NCBI GenBank assembly: GCA_002695185.1
Contig: NZOF01000055.1
Span: 1 to 35,039 of the forward strand
Source: Erythrobacter sp.
Lineage (GTDB): Bacteria > Pseudomonadota > Alphaproteobacteria > Sphingomonadales > Sphingomonadaceae
Length of the DNA: 35,039 nucleotides
Direction of reading: 5' to 3'
Below, in pieces: positions 1 through 7,358 of the stretch. The translations under genes were made by a program, and so were the position numbers. The notes beneath the pieces are model-generated. The model did not search any database, had not been told where the DNA came from, and saw nothing but the letters and a program-made list of their open reading frames with translations. Position 1 is the stretch's first letter; every line of letters begins with the position of its first letter.

Positions 1-1
1 C

Positions 2-505
2 GGTGCGACCGAAGTCGAAGTGAAGGAACGCAAGGACCGCGTCGACGATGCGCTGCACGCAACCCGCGCAGCTGTCGAAGAAGGCATCGTCCCGGGCGGC
101 GGTACCGCGCTGCTCTATGCGTCGAAGGCACTCCACGGCCTTTCGGGCGAGAACGACGACCAGACCCGCGGCATCGACATCGTTCGCCGTGCGCTGACCG
201 CTCCGGTTCGCCAGATCGCTACGAACGCCGGCCATGACGGTGCGGTTGTTTCGGGCAAGCTGTTCGACGGCAACGACGAAACTCTGGGCTTCAACGCTGC
301 GACCGACACCTACGAAAACCTCGTAGCTGCCGGCGTGATCGACCCGACCAAGGTTGTCCGTACTGCCCTGCAGAACGCTGCCTCGGTTGCCGGCCTCCTG
401 ATCACCACGGAAGCCGCGATCGTCGACAAGCCCGAAGACAAGTCGGCTGCTCCTGCAATGCCCGACATGGGCGGAATGGGCGGCATGGGCGGAATGGGCT
501 TCTAA
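2..505 (+). CDS. groEL: Chaperonin GroEL, C-terminal fragment (5' end outside window)
   Basis: The frame is open from the first bases of the window and ends at TAA 503-505. It encodes the last part of the 60 kDa chaperonin: the equatorial-domain segments around [27 protein letters not shown] and AATDTYENL are classic GroEL signatures. The ATP-site aspartate is expected in this C-terminal equatorial region. The protein ends in a glycine-methionine tail made of GGM repeats (MGGMGGMGF), the flexible tail that points into the folding cavity. GroEL forms a double-ring cytoplasmic foldase with GroES; groES is presumably upstream, outside the window. The strong terminator 33 bases after the stop shows this is the end of the transcription unit. 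Identification is essentially certain; only the length of the missing part is unknown. Confidence 0.98.
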   Translation, partial: GATEVEVKERKDRVDDALHATRAAVEEGIVPGGGTALLYASKALHGLSGENDDQTRGIDIVRRALTAPVRQIATNAGHDGAVVSGKLFDGNDETLGFNAATDTYENLVAAGVIDPTKVVRTALQNAASVAGLLITTEAAIVDKPEDKSAAPAMPDMGGMGGMGGMGF

Positions 506-537
506 GCACACCGACCAGCCGACAGGCACAATAAAGA

Positions 538-569
538 AGCCCGGCGGGAGCGATCCTGCCGGGCTTTTT
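538..569 (+). terminator. Rho-independent terminator of groEL
   Basis: An 11-bp GC-rich stem (538-548 paired with 555-565, one G-T wobble) with a six-base loop is followed by a run of five T. It lies 33 bases after the groEL stop and separates the chaperonin operon from the next genes. Confidence 0.93.
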
Positions 570-631
570 GTGTCTCGGAAGATGGCAGAGGTTCAACGCA
601 ACAGAGAACCTACCGCCGCGAGGTGGCCGAT

Positions 632-680
632 ATGTGGGACATCAGTGTCCTCCTAAACATGCCGTCGCTCTTAGGAAGAC
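632..680 (+). promoter_or_regulatory. Leader with two overlapping, mutually exclusive hairpins
   Basis: Two inverted repeats overlap here. The first pairs GGACA (637-641) with TGTCC (646-650) around a four-base loop. The second pairs GTCCTCCTAA (647-656) with TTAGGAAGAC (671-680), ten positions with one mismatch, around a 14-base loop. Bases 647-650 belong to both, so in RNA only one can form at a time. This is the geometry of an attenuator or switch, or simply nested operator sites. It lies 70-115 bases before the hydroxylase gene. I recognise no known riboswitch class. Confidence 0.4.
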
Positions 681-710
681 ATGCGCGCGACCATCGCCGT
701 GTTTATTTGT

Positions 711-723
711 TTTGTTTAACAAA
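711..723 (+). promoter_or_regulatory. Palindromic operator candidate upstream of the hydroxylase operon
   Basis: TTTGTTTAACAAA is a perfect inverted repeat of six bases around one central T. It sits 30 bases before the ATG at 753 in an AT-rich stretch (about 700-752) that contrasts with the GC-rich genome. Such a site would suit a dimeric repressor. No convincing -35/-10 pair could be fixed around it. Confidence 0.35.
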
Positions 724-752
724 TACGCAATTATTTCGTCTATTGTTCGCAT

Positions 753-1490
753 ATGTTGATCGCAGCCGTAGTATTCTCTGTCGCAATTGTGATGATGCTA
801 ATAGAGCTGGTAGCGCCAGGAAGGCCTTGGGTAAGCGTGCGGGGTTGGTGGCTGCGCGCTCTTTTGCTTAACGGGTTTCAGGTCGCGATGGTATTCGTGG
901 CCGGTATAACATGGGACGTCTGGCTCGACGGGATCTCTCTGTTCGACAGCCAAGCCCTGTTCGGTTTTTACGGTTCGGTCGCTTTCGGCTATCTCACTGT
1001 AACGTTTATCTATTACTGGTGGCACCGTGCGAGACACGCGCTCCCGTTTCTGTGGCGCTGGTTTCACCAGCTCCACCATAGCCCCCAACGCCTTGAGATT
1101 ATCACCAGCTTCTACAAGCATCCGGTAGAAATCGCGGCCAACAGTGTGCTGTCGAGCCTGATAATATATGTCTTGTGCGGCTTGCGTCCGGAGGCCGGAG
1201 TACTGGTTGTTCTAATTACCGGCCTGGCGGAACTGTTCTATCACTGGAATGTACGAACTCCTTATTGGCTAGGGTTCGTTTTTCAGCGGCCCGAAAGCCA
1301 TTGTATCCATCACGGCAAAAACTGGCATTCCCAGAATTATTCCGACCTTCCTGTTTGGGACATGCTGTTCGGCACGTTTCACAATCCTCGCAACTTCGAG
1401 GGTGAGTGCGGATTCGCAGAAAGTCACGAATTGCGGCTCGGAGACATGCTGCTCGGGCGCGATGTACATCGATCAGAGCACAATCGATGA
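753..1490 (+). CDS. Fatty acid hydroxylase / sterol desaturase-family membrane protein
   Basis: This 245-residue integral membrane protein has the histidine clusters of the fatty acid hydroxylase superfamily, which bind a di-iron centre: HRARH (91-95), HQLHH (105-109), H123, H164, HCIHH (183-187) and H192. Hydrophobic helices precede and separate them (about 3-22, 36-57, 72-89, 132-162). The family inserts oxygen into, or desaturates, lipids, sterols or carotenoids; the substrate here cannot be told. The ATG at 753 gives a protein of normal family length but has no clear Shine-Dalgarno sequence. The stop (TGA 1488-1490) overlaps the next start as ATGA, so the three genes to 3224 are translationally coupled. 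Base composition is more AT-rich than the surroundings (for example consecutive ATA and TAT codons near 1160), which suggests acquisition or weak expression. Confidence 0.85.
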   Translation: MLIAAVVFSVAIVMMLIELVAPGRPWVSVRGWWLRALLLNGFQVAMVFVAGITWDVWLDGISLFDSQALFGFYGSVAFGYLTVTFIYYWWHRARHALPFLWRWFHQLHHSPQRLEIITSFYKHPVEIAANSVLSSLIIYVLCGLRPEAGVLVVLITGLAELFYHWNVRTPYWLGFVFQRPESHCIHHGKNWHSQNYSDLPVWDMLFGTFHNPRNFEGECGFAESHELRLGDMLLGRDVHRSEHNR

Positions 1491-1999
1491 CCGCTCGCAC
1501 ATGGAATTGGCTCGGCCCCGCGATATTGGTCGTTATCGGTACCCTGCAGATGATCGGAGACCTTACCGGAGTATCCGCAATCAAGGGCATAGGTGCTGCC
1601 AGTGCCGCTTCCCCCGCCCCTAAGGTTTTCACCGCACATGAGGGTTTTGAAACCTATTCGGGGCGCTTTTTCGTGCTCTGGACCGATCGCGCGGGCCAAG
1701 CCCACGAACTTCATCTTACCCCAGAGGTATATGCCGGTGTTCGGGGCCCTTACAATCGGCGCAATGCGTATGGTGCCGCCTTGTCCTATGCCCCGGTCCT
1801 GTTCGATAATGAGGCAACTCGTCCAATGTTGGACGCAGCAGTCCAGCATACCTTTTGCGGTCGATCGACTATTCTCGAAGAAATCGGAATCGACAGGAAC
1901 GACATAGCTGGAGCATGGTCCTTCGAGCTGCGGCCACGCCAAGAGCTTCCAAGCGACCACCGATGGCAACTTATGCATCGAGTGACGTGTAATGACTAA
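1487..1999 (+). CDS. Uncharacterised membrane-anchored protein between hydroxylase and HTTM-DCC genes
   Basis: The protein has 170 residues from the ATG at 1487, which overlaps the previous stop as ATGA; an in-frame ATG at 1406 would overlap the hydroxylase by 84 bases and adds an arginine-rich stretch, so it is rejected. One hydrophobic segment (about 9-27) is followed by a soluble domain with FETYSGRFFVLW (54-65), GPYNRRNAYGAALSYAP (87-103) and two cysteines, C124 and C168, that could form a disulfide if the domain faces the periplasm. I do not recognise a named domain. Its position directly before a protein with a DCC thiol-disulfide domain suggests that it is an accessory subunit or substrate of that protein. 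The stop overlaps the next gene by eight bases. The gene is clearly real (coupled starts, coherent protein), but its function is unknown. Confidence 0.75.
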   Translation: MTARTWNWLGPAILVVIGTLQMIGDLTGVSAIKGIGAASAASPAPKVFTAHEGFETYSGRFFVLWTDRAGQAHELHLTPEVYAGVRGPYNRRNAYGAALSYAPVLFDNEATRPMLDAAVQHTFCGRSTILEEIGIDRNDIAGAWSFELRPRQELPSDHRWQLMHRVTCND

Positions 2000-3224
2000 T
2001 GGTTGGACCGGGGGCCAGTACAGCCTCTTTCGCGCCTTCTTCGGTGCCTATCTTTTGGTACACTTCGCTTATCTTGCGTTCTGGGCGGCCGATATCTTCT
2101 CGAATGAAGGAATGATCCCTGACGCGTCGCTATCACCTCTGATCGGGGCATTTCCCAATATTCTGGCGGTAATCGACACTCCCGCATTCGTTACTGCGCT
2201 GAGCAGCGCGGCGGCGGTCTCAGCGGTGTTTTTCACGCTTGGGAAATGGGACAAGCCGGCCGCATTTTTCATGTGGCTGGTGCTCGCCAGTTTCATCGGC
2301 CGCAACTCACTGATCACAAATCCTGCAATGCCATATGCCGGTTGGATGCTTCTGGCCCATCTGTTCCTAGCGTCCGCACCATACGGGTCATGGGCCGGAC
2401 GCGGCCGAGCGGACCCCGGAAACGGCTGGCGCCTGAATCACGGCGTCTTCGTCGCTGGCTGGATAGTTCTTGCGCTGACGTACAGTTACAGCGGGTATAC
2501 GAAACTGCTCAGCCCGTCCTGGGTGGCGGGCGAAAACATCAGCTATGTTCTCGACAATCCTCTCGCGCGCGACTGGTTCTTGCGGGATTTCTTTCTCATG
2601 GTGCCGCCAGTTCTTTTGAAGGCGCTGACGTGGTTTATCCTGGTAATCGAATTGCTGTTCGCGCCGCTCGCCCTTTTCCGAGGGTTGCGACCCTGGCTGT
2701 GGGGCGGGATGTTATTGGTGCAACTGGGCTTCGCATTCCTGCTCAATTTCCCTGACCTTACCATCGCAATGTTGCTCTTCCACATGTTTACCTTCAACCC
2801 GGCGTGGTTGGGGGCGAAACCTATGAGTGGCTACGTTCTGCATTACGACGGCAGCTGCGCCCTATGCCATTCCACCGTGCGCTTCCTATTGGCGGAAGAC
2901 CGATCGAAACAGTTGCGTTTTTCCCCGCTGCAATCGGGATTGCTGGAGAATGCAAAGGGGCAAGAAGCCCTCGCCCAGCTTGGCGACACGATCGCGCTGC
3001 AGACTGCTGACGGCAGGGTGCTTACCGAATCTGCGGCAGTAGCTATGCTGTTGGACCGCCTGGGCGGCCTTTGGCGCGTCGGATCATGGATGTTAAGATT
3101 GCTTCCCCGCAGGCTGGCTGATGGCCTCTATCACTTTGTGGGCGACAGGCGATATCGGTTCTTCGGCAAGAAAGCGGACTATTGTCCGATCATTCCCAAC
3201 GACTTGCGCGAGAGGTTTTGCTGA
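1992..3224 (+). CDS. HTTM (vitamin K carboxylase-like) membrane domain fused to DCC/DUF393 thiol-disulfide domain
   Basis: Residues 1-275 of this 410-residue protein are a multi-helix membrane domain with the pattern of HTTM proteins, the family related to vitamin K-dependent gamma-carboxylase: RNSLITNPAMPYAGW (104-118), then YSYSGYTKLLSPSW (164-177), then several helices to about 270. Residues 279-410 are a DCC (DUF393) domain with its hallmark YDGSCALC (285-292), the CxxC pair being C289 and C292, plus TESAAVAMLLDRLGG and a cysteine-bearing C-terminus (C398, C410). DCC proteins are predicted thiol-disulfide oxidoreductases. The fusion suggests a membrane redox enzyme that uses the thiol pair to recycle a lipid or quinone cofactor; this is inference. 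It starts inside the previous gene (eight-base overlap) and is the last gene of the operon. No hairpin follows it. Confidence 0.82.
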   Translation: MTNGWTGGQYSLFRAFFGAYLLVHFAYLAFWAADIFSNEGMIPDASLSPLIGAFPNILAVIDTPAFVTALSSAAAVSAVFFTLGKWDKPAAFFMWLVLASFIGRNSLITNPAMPYAGWMLLAHLFLASAPYGSWAGRGRADPGNGWRLNHGVFVAGWIVLALTYSYSGYTKLLSPSWVAGENISYVLDNPLARDWFLRDFFLMVPPVLLKALTWFILVIELLFAPLALFRGLRPWLWGGMLLVQLGFAFLLNFPDLTIAMLLFHMFTFNPAWLGAKPMSGYVLHYDGSCALCHSTVRFLLAEDRSKQLRFSPLQSGLLENAKGQEALAQLGDTIALQTADGRVLTESAAVAMLLDRLGGLWRVGSWMLRLLPRRLADGLYHFVGDRRYRFFGKKADYCPIIPNDLRERFC

Positions 3225-3288
3225 AAGACCGTTCAATGCTTAGAATCGAAGTCTGACCGCCCTTACAACAATCCTTTACTCCCACCTT

Positions 3289-4305
3289 TTACCGCTTCGG
3301 CGCATAAACCCGTTCAAGATCGGCATCCTTGCTCTGCGGATCGACGCAGACCTTGGCGATCAGGGGCAGGTGGTCGGAGCCGACATCCTCGCCGATGGCC
3401 AGTTCTTCCACCTTCACGCCGTCTCGCACGAAGATCTGGTCGAGCGGCCAGCCGACCAGCGCGTAATCCGCCGGGAAGGTGGCGAAGCTGCCGCGGCCTG
3501 CGCGGGGGTCGGAGAACTTGCCTTCCTGCGCGAACTTCTGCGTGGTGCGCGACCATGGGACATCATTGAAATCGCCGATCGCCAGCACGTTGGACAGCGC
3601 ATCGGGCGTCCTGGCACCGGCGCGGGCGATATTGGCATCGCGCTTGGCCGTGCTTTCGCCGGGCAGCGGCGGGCGCGGGTGCAGACCGATCAGTTCGAAG
3701 CGCGCGCCGTCGCCCATGCGCAAAGTGGCATAGAGCGTGGGCGTGTTGGAGCTGGTGTTGGCGATCATTTCGGCGCGGTCGACTTCCAGCCGTGTGGCGA
3801 AGGCCATGCCGTATTTGTTCTCCAGCGGGCGATCCAGCCGGTAACCATAGCCTGAAAGCACCGGCTCCAGCTCGTCCATCCACTTCTCATTGGTTTCCAT
3901 CAGCAGCAGGATATCAGGGTCGACCCGCTGGATCAGGCTGGCCGTTTCGGCATAGCGATCGTTCGGCTGAAGAACGTTGAAGGAAAGCACGCGCGCACAG
4001 CTCATCCCGTCGACTTCCTCGGGCAAGGGCACCTGTGTCGAGGCAAGGAAGGTATAGGGCCAGATCCGGTAGAGGTTGATGGCGATCACGCCCGCCGCCA
4101 CGCCCAGCGCGATCCACAGCCGCGGCCGCACGGCGAACAGCGCCACCACGCCGAGCAGCGCGGCGAGATAGATCATCGGTTCGCGCATCATGTCCAGCAT
4201 GCGGACCGATCCGCGGTTCGTACCCCACAGCGATACGAGCGATGCCAGAAGTAGGATGACGAGCAGGAATACCACGATCCTGCCCACTGCCTTTGGCGCT
4301 TTCAT
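3289..4305 (-). CDS. Membrane-anchored endonuclease/exonuclease/phosphatase (EEP) family protein
   Basis: The 338-residue protein begins with about three hydrophobic helices (residues 9-100) followed by an EEP hydrolase domain. Family motifs in order: RVLSFNVLQPNDRY (metal-binding Asn), LLMETNEKW (metal-binding Glu), IGLHPRPPLPG (catalytic His region), IGDFNDVPWS (Asp/Asn pair) and GSDHLPLIAKV (C-terminal Asp-His pair). All catalytic positions are therefore present. The family cleaves phosphodiester bonds in nucleic acids, inositol phosphates or sphingomyelin; the membrane anchor and extracytoplasmic-type layout favour an outside-facing enzyme, but the substrate is unknown. The ATG at 4305 is preceded by a GGGGGA ribosome-binding site. 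It converges with the HTTM-DCC operon, with 64 bases between the stops, and is separated from the upstream gene by a terminator. Confidence 0.88.
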   Translation of the reverse strand: MKAPKAVGRIVVFLLVILLLASLVSLWGTNRGSVRMLDMMREPMIYLAALLGVVALFAVRPRLWIALGVAAGVIAINLYRIWPYTFLASTQVPLPEEVDGMSCARVLSFNVLQPNDRYAETASLIQRVDPDILLLMETNEKWMDELEPVLSGYGYRLDRPLENKYGMAFATRLEVDRAEMIANTSSNTPTLYATLRMGDGARFELIGLHPRPPLPGESTAKRDANIARAGARTPDALSNVLAIGDFNDVPWSRTTQKFAQEGKFSDPRAGRGSFATFPADYALVGWPLDQIFVRDGVKVEELAIGEDVGSDHLPLIAKVCVDPQSKDADLERVYAPKR

Positions 4306-4327
4306 GCATTTCCCCCTGAGTGCGGAT

Positions 4328-4364
4328 ACAAAACGGCCGCGACAGTCTTACTGCCGCGGCCGGT
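4328..4364 (-). terminator. Rho-independent terminator of the DUF305-LVIVD gene
   Basis: A 12-bp stem (4334-4345 with 4351-4362, one mismatch) around a five-base loop is followed, reading the minus strand, by TTTTGT. It lies 30 bases after the stop of the gene at 4393-6612 and just before the EEP gene, so the two genes are probably separate transcription units. Confidence 0.85.
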
Positions 4365-4392
4365 ACTTGTTCCGCAAGTGCGGGAAGGAAGG

Positions 4393-6612
4393 TCAGCCCC
4401 CCTTGCGGCTGTTTTCCGCGGCGCGCACCACTTCGGCGGGCCAGGTGACCTGCGTCTGCGTTTGCGGGTTGAATACGCCGCCTTCATATTGCGCGGCTTC
4501 GGCTGCGGCGATTTCCTCTGCGGTGAGGAACTCGCTTGGCTCCAATGCGAAGACGTCGAGGCCGCGGCTGATCTCGGTCGCGTAGATGCGGCCCTTGTAC
4601 CAATAGGCGGACCAGTAACCGCCGGTCACCAGCTGGTCCTTGTCGACCGGGCCGCGGTCGAAATAGGCGATCTCGAACGGATTGCTGGCATCGGTGAAGT
4701 CGATCACGCTGATGCCGCCCTGATACCAAGCCTGCACGAAGATATCGCGCCCTGGCACGGGGATGATCGAGCCATTGTGCGCGACGCAGTTTTCCTTGTC
4801 GCTTTGCGGTGCGGGCAGTTTGTAGATGCCGCGATAGCTCAGCTTGCCGTCCTCGATCGCATAGAAGGCGTCGGCGCCCCAGTTGGTCGGATCGCCAGCC
4901 TGGCAGCGCGGCCGCCCGCCCCCGCCCCATTCATCGGTGAACAGCACCTTGGTGCCATCGTTGTTGAAGGTGGCCGAATGCCAGTAGGCAAAGCCCTTGT
5001 CGGTCACATCGTCGATGCGGTTCGGCTTGAGCGGGTCCGAAATGTCGAGGATGATGCCATTGCCCGAACACGCACCGGCGGCGAGGTTTTTCGCCGGGAA
5101 CACGGTGATGTCGTGGCACTGGTTGGTGACATAGGTGTCCTGCGTGCCGTCGCCGTGATTGCCGCCCCGCCACAGGCCGGCGATCTGGCCGTCCTTGGCA
5201 AAGACGCGCGGGCTGTCGACGATATGCGCCGCCGCCGGATTAGCCACGGGGATTTCGACCACGTCGATGCTGAACAGGGCGGTTTCATCGCCGGCGGTGT
5301 CGAAACAGCCTTCCAGCTCCTCGTTATCGCGCACATAGCTGGTGCCCGAATTATAGACCACGATCCGCTTGTCGTCGGCGCTGACGATGGAATGCGTGTG
5401 GCTGCCGCGGCAGGTCTGTACCAGACCCATCTGACGCGGGCGGGTGATGTCGGAAATGTCGAAGATGCGCAGGCCGCGGAAGCGTTCCTCGCTGACCTTG
5501 CCGGCCACGCCCTGCAATCCGCAATCGATCCGGGCGCGGCTGTCCTGCACGCTCATGATCAGGAGATCGCCGACGATCGACACGTCGCCCTGCCCGCCGG
5601 GGCAGACGGTGGAGGACACGAGCTGCGGCACGCCGTCCGCGCCCAGGCGATAGGCGTTGAAGCCGTGATAGCTGCCCGCCACCATCAGATCGCCCGAGAA
5701 AGCGATATCGGTGTTGGCAAAATCGAGCAGCGAACCGCGCTTGCCGAACTGGGGCTTTTCCTCCTCGGTATCCTCTGCCGCGGCGGCTTCGGCCTTGGGG
5801 GGCTTGGAAGCACCGGCCTGTTCGTCCTCGTCCTTCTCGATCAGCGGCTGCAATTGCGCCGGGTTCTTGGGGTCGAAGAAACCGGCGGGCTTGGGCTGCG
5901 CGGCCACCAGCCTGAGGTTCGAGATCGCCTCGCCTGCATCGCGGAAGCCCGCTGCCAGCGTTGCCCGCGGATCGCGCGAAAGATCGGCCAGCACTTCGTT
6001 CATGCGGTCGATCTCGGCCTGCTGGTCGCTCACGACATCGTTGGTGAATTCGAACAGCACCGGTTCGTAGGCGCTGCCCGGCGCATCGTGCAGCTCTTCC
6101 ACCATGTCGAGCGCGCCCTTGTGGTGGGCGATCATCAGCTTGAGGAACAGCTCGTCATAAGCAGTGCCGTTCGATGCGGCCAGTTCTGCCATCTGTTCGG
6201 GCGTGGCCATGCCCTTCATCAGGCCCATGCCATGCGCGCCGGTATGCATGGAATGCGGCATGGCGATCTGTTCGCCGCGCTGCTCCAGCCATTCGCGCAT
6301 GAATGTCATCTCGTCGCGCTGGCCGGCCTCGATCCGGCTCGCCGTCTTGAGGATGGCATCGTTATTGGTGCGCTCTTCGGCGAGGCGTGACATCTCTACC
6401 GCCTGTTGGTGGTGAGCGATCATGCCCTGCATGAAGCGCACGTCGGCCGGCGAATAGCGCGTGTCGGACAGCGCGATCGCTTCCGCCTCGCCAACCACGC
6501 GGGGCGTCTCTCCCGGGGCGCCGGGAAGAACGATCGGCGCGGATTGCGCCATGGCGACGCTCGACGTGGAAAGCAGCAGGCTGCAGGCAGCGGCGCGGAA
6601 CAGATTGGTCAT
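4393..6612 (-). CDS. Secreted DUF305 - LVIVD repeat fusion protein
   Basis: The 739-residue protein carries a signal peptide (1-22, cleavage after MAQ). Residues about 45-215 form a DUF305 domain, a four-helix ferritin-like fold with two metal-binding-type motifs, MIAHHQQAVEM (HH 67-68) and MIAHHKGALDM (HH 163-164), plus a methionine/histidine-rich segment near 118-135 (MPHSMHTGAHGMGLMKGM). An acidic and alanine-rich linker (about 252-285) leads to a long C-terminal region of LVIVD-type repeats, a predicted beta-propeller (for example GLRIFDISDITRPRQMG, GNGIILDISDPLKPNR, GISVIDFTDASNPFEIA). DUF305 proteins such as CopM are linked to copper handling; the His/Met content suits that, but no copper genes are nearby. 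Predicted periplasmic or surface protein. The ATG at 6612 has GGGGA upstream. Confidence 0.88.
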   Translation of the reverse strand: MTNLFRAAACSLLLSTSSVAMAQSAPIVLPGAPGETPRVVGEAEAIALSDTRYSPADVRFMQGMIAHHQQAVEMSRLAEERTNNDAILKTASRIEAGQRDEMTFMREWLEQRGEQIAMPHSMHTGAHGMGLMKGMATPEQMAELAASNGTAYDELFLKLMIAHHKGALDMVEELHDAPGSAYEPVLFEFTNDVVSDQQAEIDRMNEVLADLSRDPRATLAAGFRDAGEAISNLRLVAAQPKPAGFFDPKNPAQLQPLIEKDEDEQAGASKPPKAEAAAAEDTEEEKPQFGKRGSLLDFANTDIAFSGDLMVAGSYHGFNAYRLGADGVPQLVSSTVCPGGQGDVSIVGDLLIMSVQDSRARIDCGLQGVAGKVSEERFRGLRIFDISDITRPRQMGLVQTCRGSHTHSIVSADDKRIVVYNSGTSYVRDNEELEGCFDTAGDETALFSIDVVEIPVANPAAAHIVDSPRVFAKDGQIAGLWRGGNHGDGTQDTYVTNQCHDITVFPAKNLAAGACSGNGIILDISDPLKPNRIDDVTDKGFAYWHSATFNNDGTKVLFTDEWGGGGRPRCQAGDPTNWGADAFYAIEDGKLSYRGIYKLPAPQSDKENCVAHNGSIIPVPGRDIFVQAWYQGGISVIDFTDASNPFEIAYFDRGPVDKDQLVTGGYWSAYWYKGRIYATEISRGLDVFALEPSEFLTAEEIAAAEAAQYEGGVFNPQTQTQVTWPAEVVRAAENSRKGG

Positions 6613-6805
6613 AGAAATTGGTCCCCAAGATTGTCGGCGCTCATACAGACCCAGCTTGGGCTTGGGGTCAACCGGCTAATCTGCGAACGGCACGGTCAGC
6701 CTGTCTAGTTCCGGCCTCGCTCCATCCGATCAAGAGGGTGTTCGGGGACCATTTCGGAACACTGGCCGTTGATTGCGCGAGACCAATTAACTGGAGGAGA
6801 CATCC
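6613..6805. other. Divergent intergenic region
   Basis: These 193 bases separate the minus-strand DUF305-LVIVD gene from the plus-strand host-attachment gene and must hold both promoters. A CCCAGCTTGGG palindrome lies near 6650. GGAAC at 6756-6760 resembles an EcfG -35 element but has no matching -10 at the right distance. No promoter can be fixed. Confidence 0.4.
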
Positions 6806-7213
6806 ATGAAACTGCCGCACAAGGCCCACGTCGCAATCGTCGATGGCGAGAATTTCACCGTCATGCAGAACACCGGCCAGCCGTTCGAACCCAAGCTGGA
6901 AGGCGCACAGAAGCCCGATCTCGATGCCACCAATTTCAGCGCCGGGATCAAGCATCAGGACGATATCGGCCAGCGCCGCGGCGCCACCGATCTCAACGAA
7001 CTGGCCCACGGCGCGGCCGCCGCGGAATGGCTGAATGCCAAGTCTATCGCGGGTGAAATCGACGATCTTCTGGTGATTGCCGACCCCAAGACCCTGGGTG
7101 AAATGCGGCGGCATTATCATTCGGAACTCGAAAAGCGTCTCGTCGGCGAAATCGACAAGACGATGACCGGAGAACCCACGGACCGCATCGAAAAGGCCAT
7201 TGCCGCCGCCTGA
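6806..7213 (+). CDS. Host attachment protein family (Host_attach / baeRF type)
   Basis: The 135-residue soluble protein matches the family called 'protein required for attachment to host cells', typified by AtsE of Azospirillum/Agrobacterium-type bacteria. Typical parts are the start VAIVDGENFTVMQN, the central DLNELAHGAAAAEWLN and the C-terminal DDLLVIADPKTLGEMRRHYHSELEKRL. The domain belongs to the eRF1/baeRF superfamily, so despite its name it may act in translation or RNA metabolism rather than in adhesion. Length agrees with the family. A strong GGAGGA site (6793-6798) sits seven bases before the ATG. There is no signal peptide. Monocistronic by context; a long hairpin follows at 7262. 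Confidence 0.85.
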   Translation: MKLPHKAHVAIVDGENFTVMQNTGQPFEPKLEGAQKPDLDATNFSAGIKHQDDIGQRRGATDLNELAHGAAAAEWLNAKSIAGEIDDLLVIADPKTLGEMRRHYHSELEKRLVGEIDKTMTGEPTDRIEKAIAAA

Positions 7214-7261
7214 TTTCATAAAGAAAATCTCTAAACCGAGCATTTAGCTCGCAGCATCTTG

Positions 7262-7296
7262 AGCGCTGTCGCGACACAATTCGTCGCGGCAGTGCT
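7262..7296 (+). promoter_or_regulatory. Long hairpin between host-attachment and beta-lactamase genes
   Basis: A 14-bp stem (7262-7275 with 7283-7296, complete if two G-U pairs are allowed) encloses a seven-base loop. No T run follows on either strand, so it is not a canonical terminator. It could be a Rho-assisted terminator, an mRNA end stabiliser or part of the leader of the beta-lactamase gene. Confidence 0.45.
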
Positions 7297-7358
7297 TGCA
7301 GCTTGCGCCAGAATACCGTTAATGTTCTGAAAACCATAACTTTGGTAACAGGATAGCC

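Noticed and set aside
1406..1486. Longer N-terminus of the middle gene in the HTTM-DCC operon
   Set aside because: It would overlap the hydroxylase gene by 84 bases and adds an arginine-rich stretch before a clean membrane anchor; the ATGA start at 1487 is better.
4378..6390. A 670-codon open frame on the plus strand opposite the DUF305-LVIVD gene
   Set aside because: It is the exact antisense of a gene with signal peptide and recognised domains. Such long shadows are expected in GC-rich DNA, and the translation shows no domain.
6756..6770. GGAAC with CGTT nearby as a possible EcfG stress promoter for the host-attachment gene
   Set aside because: The two elements are only six bases apart; about 17 are needed.
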